This document shows, in pieces, positions 11,108 through 12,460 of a DNA stretch of 12,460 bases. Both the position numbers and the translations under genes were made by a program. The stretch lies in the NCBI GenBank assembly GCA_025927935.1, contig JAICKM010000119.1:1-12460 (forward strand), written 5' to 3'. The notes under the pieces were generated by a model that saw nothing but the letters and a program-made list of their open reading frames with translations, was not told the DNA's origin and did not search any database. Source of the stretch: Chloroflexia bacterium (GTDB lineage Bacteria; Chloroflexota; Chloroflexia; QHBQ01; JADMIH01). Position 1 is the first letter of the stretch, and each line of letters opens with the position of its first letter.

Positions 11108-12460
11108 CTATGCCGGGCAGATGATCCAGAAGGGACAGCGCAGGCACTCGTCGGTTTCGGCGGGGATGGGCGGAAAGTGCCCGGCGCGGATGCCGCGCAC
11201 GGCGCCTTCCAGCTTGTCCAGCCGCTGCTGCTCGAAGCGCCCGGCGTCGGCCACCTCCACGGTCTCGCCGGTGCCCAGGTACTCCAACTCGATGGCGAGC
11301 GGGACATCCGCGCCCAGCGTGTGCCGGGCCGCCGCGCGCAGTAGCGCCAGCCGTGGCGCTTTGCGGTCCTCGTCGCGCGGCTTGCCGACGCGGGTGCGCA
11401 CCAATCGCACACCCTGGTCGGAACGTCGTTGGGCCAGGTCATAGCGGGCGCGCACCGTGGCGCCGCCCAGCGGCAGGCTTAGCTCCACCTGCGCCTGGAC
11501 GGGCGGCAACGTGGCGCCCAACCGCTGCCAGGTGGCGACGACGAGGCGCCGCGCCGCCGCCGCGTAGAGCGCCTCGTGGACGTGGCCCTGCGGCCCATCC
11601 GTCTCCCAGGCTCCGGCCAGCAGGTCGAGGACCGCCCCTTCGTGCGTGGGGAGCGTGGCCGCCTCATGGTCCGCGCGCAAGCGGCCCAGGACATTCTGCA
11701 CTACCCGGTGGAAACGCCGGTAGCCGTCGCTTTCGTCGCCGTCGTTGAGTCGCAGGCGGCGGCTATATTCGTACTGCCGGGGGCAGCGCAGATACTGCTC
11801 CAGTTCCTCGACGGTCAGCGTCACCCGTTCCTCGCCGCATGGGGCCGGGGGCGCGGGCGGCTCCGGCGCGGGCACAGCGCGCCAATCCAGCACCGGCACC
11901 GGCGTTTGCTCAAAGAACGGCTCGATCATCGTCCAGAAGGGCGAGGGTTTGGCGTTTTGCTTGCCGTAGCGGGCGGCGCGGCTCAGGATCAGTTCGTCGC
12001 GGGCGCGGCTCAGAGCCACGAAGAATAGGCAGGTTTCCTCCAGGTCGTGATCGCCTTCCTGCGCTCCTTCGATCAGGCCGGGCGGCGCGGGGCACGGCTC
12101 CCACATCTCGCGGAAGGGGAAGCGGCCCGCCGCCAGCCCCGGCAGATAGACCACCGGGAACTCCAGCCCCTTGCTGGCATGGACGGTGAGGACGCGCACG
12201 GCGTCCACATCCTCGCCGCCGGGCGGCGTGCGGCCCGGCACCTCTTTGGCCGCATACAGCCGGCGCACATGGGTCAGGAACTCGCGCAACGGGGCGGCGG
12301 GGTCGCCAGGCGGGCTTTCCTCGTCGCCGGGCGAGGATGTGGACGGCGCCTGGAAGCTCCGCGCCAGCGCCAGCAACTGGCCGAGCGCCAGGAGCCGGGC
12401 CACTGCGCGGGCGCTACCGCCCGCCAGCAGCGCGCGCAGCGGCGAGGCCGGGCCGAACAG
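11108..12460 (-). CDS. UvrD/AddA-like helicase with AddB/Cas4-type C-terminal module, 3' part of gene
   Basis: The frame is open to the right edge; 450 C-terminal residues are visible. The helicase part shows superfamily 1 motif V (VRVLTVHASKGLEFPVVYLPG, visible residues about 88-108) and motif VI (FFVALSRARDELILS, about 146-160). After a Pro-rich linker comes a RecB/AddB-type module: CPRQYEYSRR with Cys226, then C-x2-C-x5-C at the very end (Cys439, Cys442, Cys448), the four-Cys pattern that holds a 4Fe-4S cluster. Where the nuclease motif D-x-K/E-x-K should be, the sequence reads YDLAQR then RLVRTRVGK: the Lys and one acid are missing, so nuclease activity is doubtful. The role is likely DNA repair or recombination; motifs I-IV are off-window. 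A GTG at 12403 is internal and not the start. Confidence 0.85.
   Translation of the reverse strand: MFGPASPLRALLAGGSARAVARLLALGQLLALARSFQAPSTSSPGDEESPPGDPAAPLREFLTHVRRLYAAKEVPGRTPPGGEDVDAVRVLTVHASKGLEFPVVYLPGLAAGRFPFREMWEPCPAPPGLIEGAQEGDHDLEETCLFFVALSRARDELILSRAARYGKQNAKPSPFWTMIEPFFEQTPVPVLDWRAVPAPEPPAPPAPCGEERVTLTVEELEQYLRCPRQYEYSRRLRLNDGDESDGYRRFHRVVQNVLGRLRADHEAATLPTHEGAVLDLLAGAWETDGPQGHVHEALYAAAARRLVVATWQRLGATLPPVQAQVELSLPLGGATVRARYDLAQRRSDQGVRLVRTRVGKPRDEDRKAPRLALLRAAARHTLGADVPLAIELEYLGTGETVEVADAGRFEQQRLDKLEGAVRGIRAGHFPPIPAETDECLRCPFWIICPA

Overview
The window reads as chromosome of a high-GC bacterium, most likely a phototrophic or filamentous Chloroflexota of the class Chloroflexia. 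This is inferred from the S-layer-type repeats with cysteine loops at the left edge, the lipoproteins with long Pro/Thr-rich linkers, the general codon use, and the presence of ordinary -35/-10 promoters. No marker gene fixes the genus. There is no phage, transposase, CRISPR array, tRNA or rRNA.

Layout. Positions 2-493 (+) hold the C-terminal end of an S-layer-homology protein. A hairpin terminator separates it from a convergent 74-residue acidic protein (567-791, -) that has its own promoter. A minus-strand cluster follows (3840 down to 1007): a beta-propeller lipoprotein, a four-helix membrane protein and a NodB-type polysaccharide deacetylase lipoprotein. The cluster is headed by a strong promoter (TTGACA/TATACT) and has a second candidate promoter before the deacetylase. 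These look like cell-envelope functions.

The region 3841-5028 has no conventional gene and is the most interesting part. A dispersed-type hairpin and an AT-rich stretch lead into a strong plus-strand promoter (4233-4261). The short transcription unit behind it carries two tandem paralogous micro-ORFs of 21 and 20 codons. Each has a perfect Shine-Dalgarno sequence 9 nt before its start. Their shared core (VLEMR-F/Y-QVD-x-S/T-GP) is preserved by synonymous third-base changes. In both, the stop codon lies in or beside the loop of a hairpin made from the Gly-Pro codons. The unit ends in a T6 intrinsic terminator whose 5' arm could also pair in an antiterminator-like way. Downstream are two 102-bp direct repeats (one mismatch, period 156). 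Each carries a hairpin, an 8-base Shine-Dalgarno sequence and a degenerate, CTG-led version of the peptide reading frame. A long bidirectional terminator closes the region.

Positions 5029-6864 (-) encode oligoendopeptidase F, with its own promoter. Divergently, 7146-10324 (+) is a two-gene unit: a GT-C-fold membrane glycosyltransferase whose promoter predicts an almost leaderless mRNA, and a saccharopine-dehydrogenase-like Rossmann protein only 2 nt behind it. A terminator separates this unit from the convergent greA (10398-10865, -), which has its own promoter and a leader of about 165 nt with mutually exclusive hairpins. The right edge (11108-12460, -) is the C-terminal part of a UvrD/AddA-like helicase fused to an AddB/Cas4-type iron-sulfur nuclease module whose catalytic D/E-x-K motif appears to be lost.

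The housekeeping genes are clear. The micropeptide locus is, as far as the sequence alone can show, undescribed.
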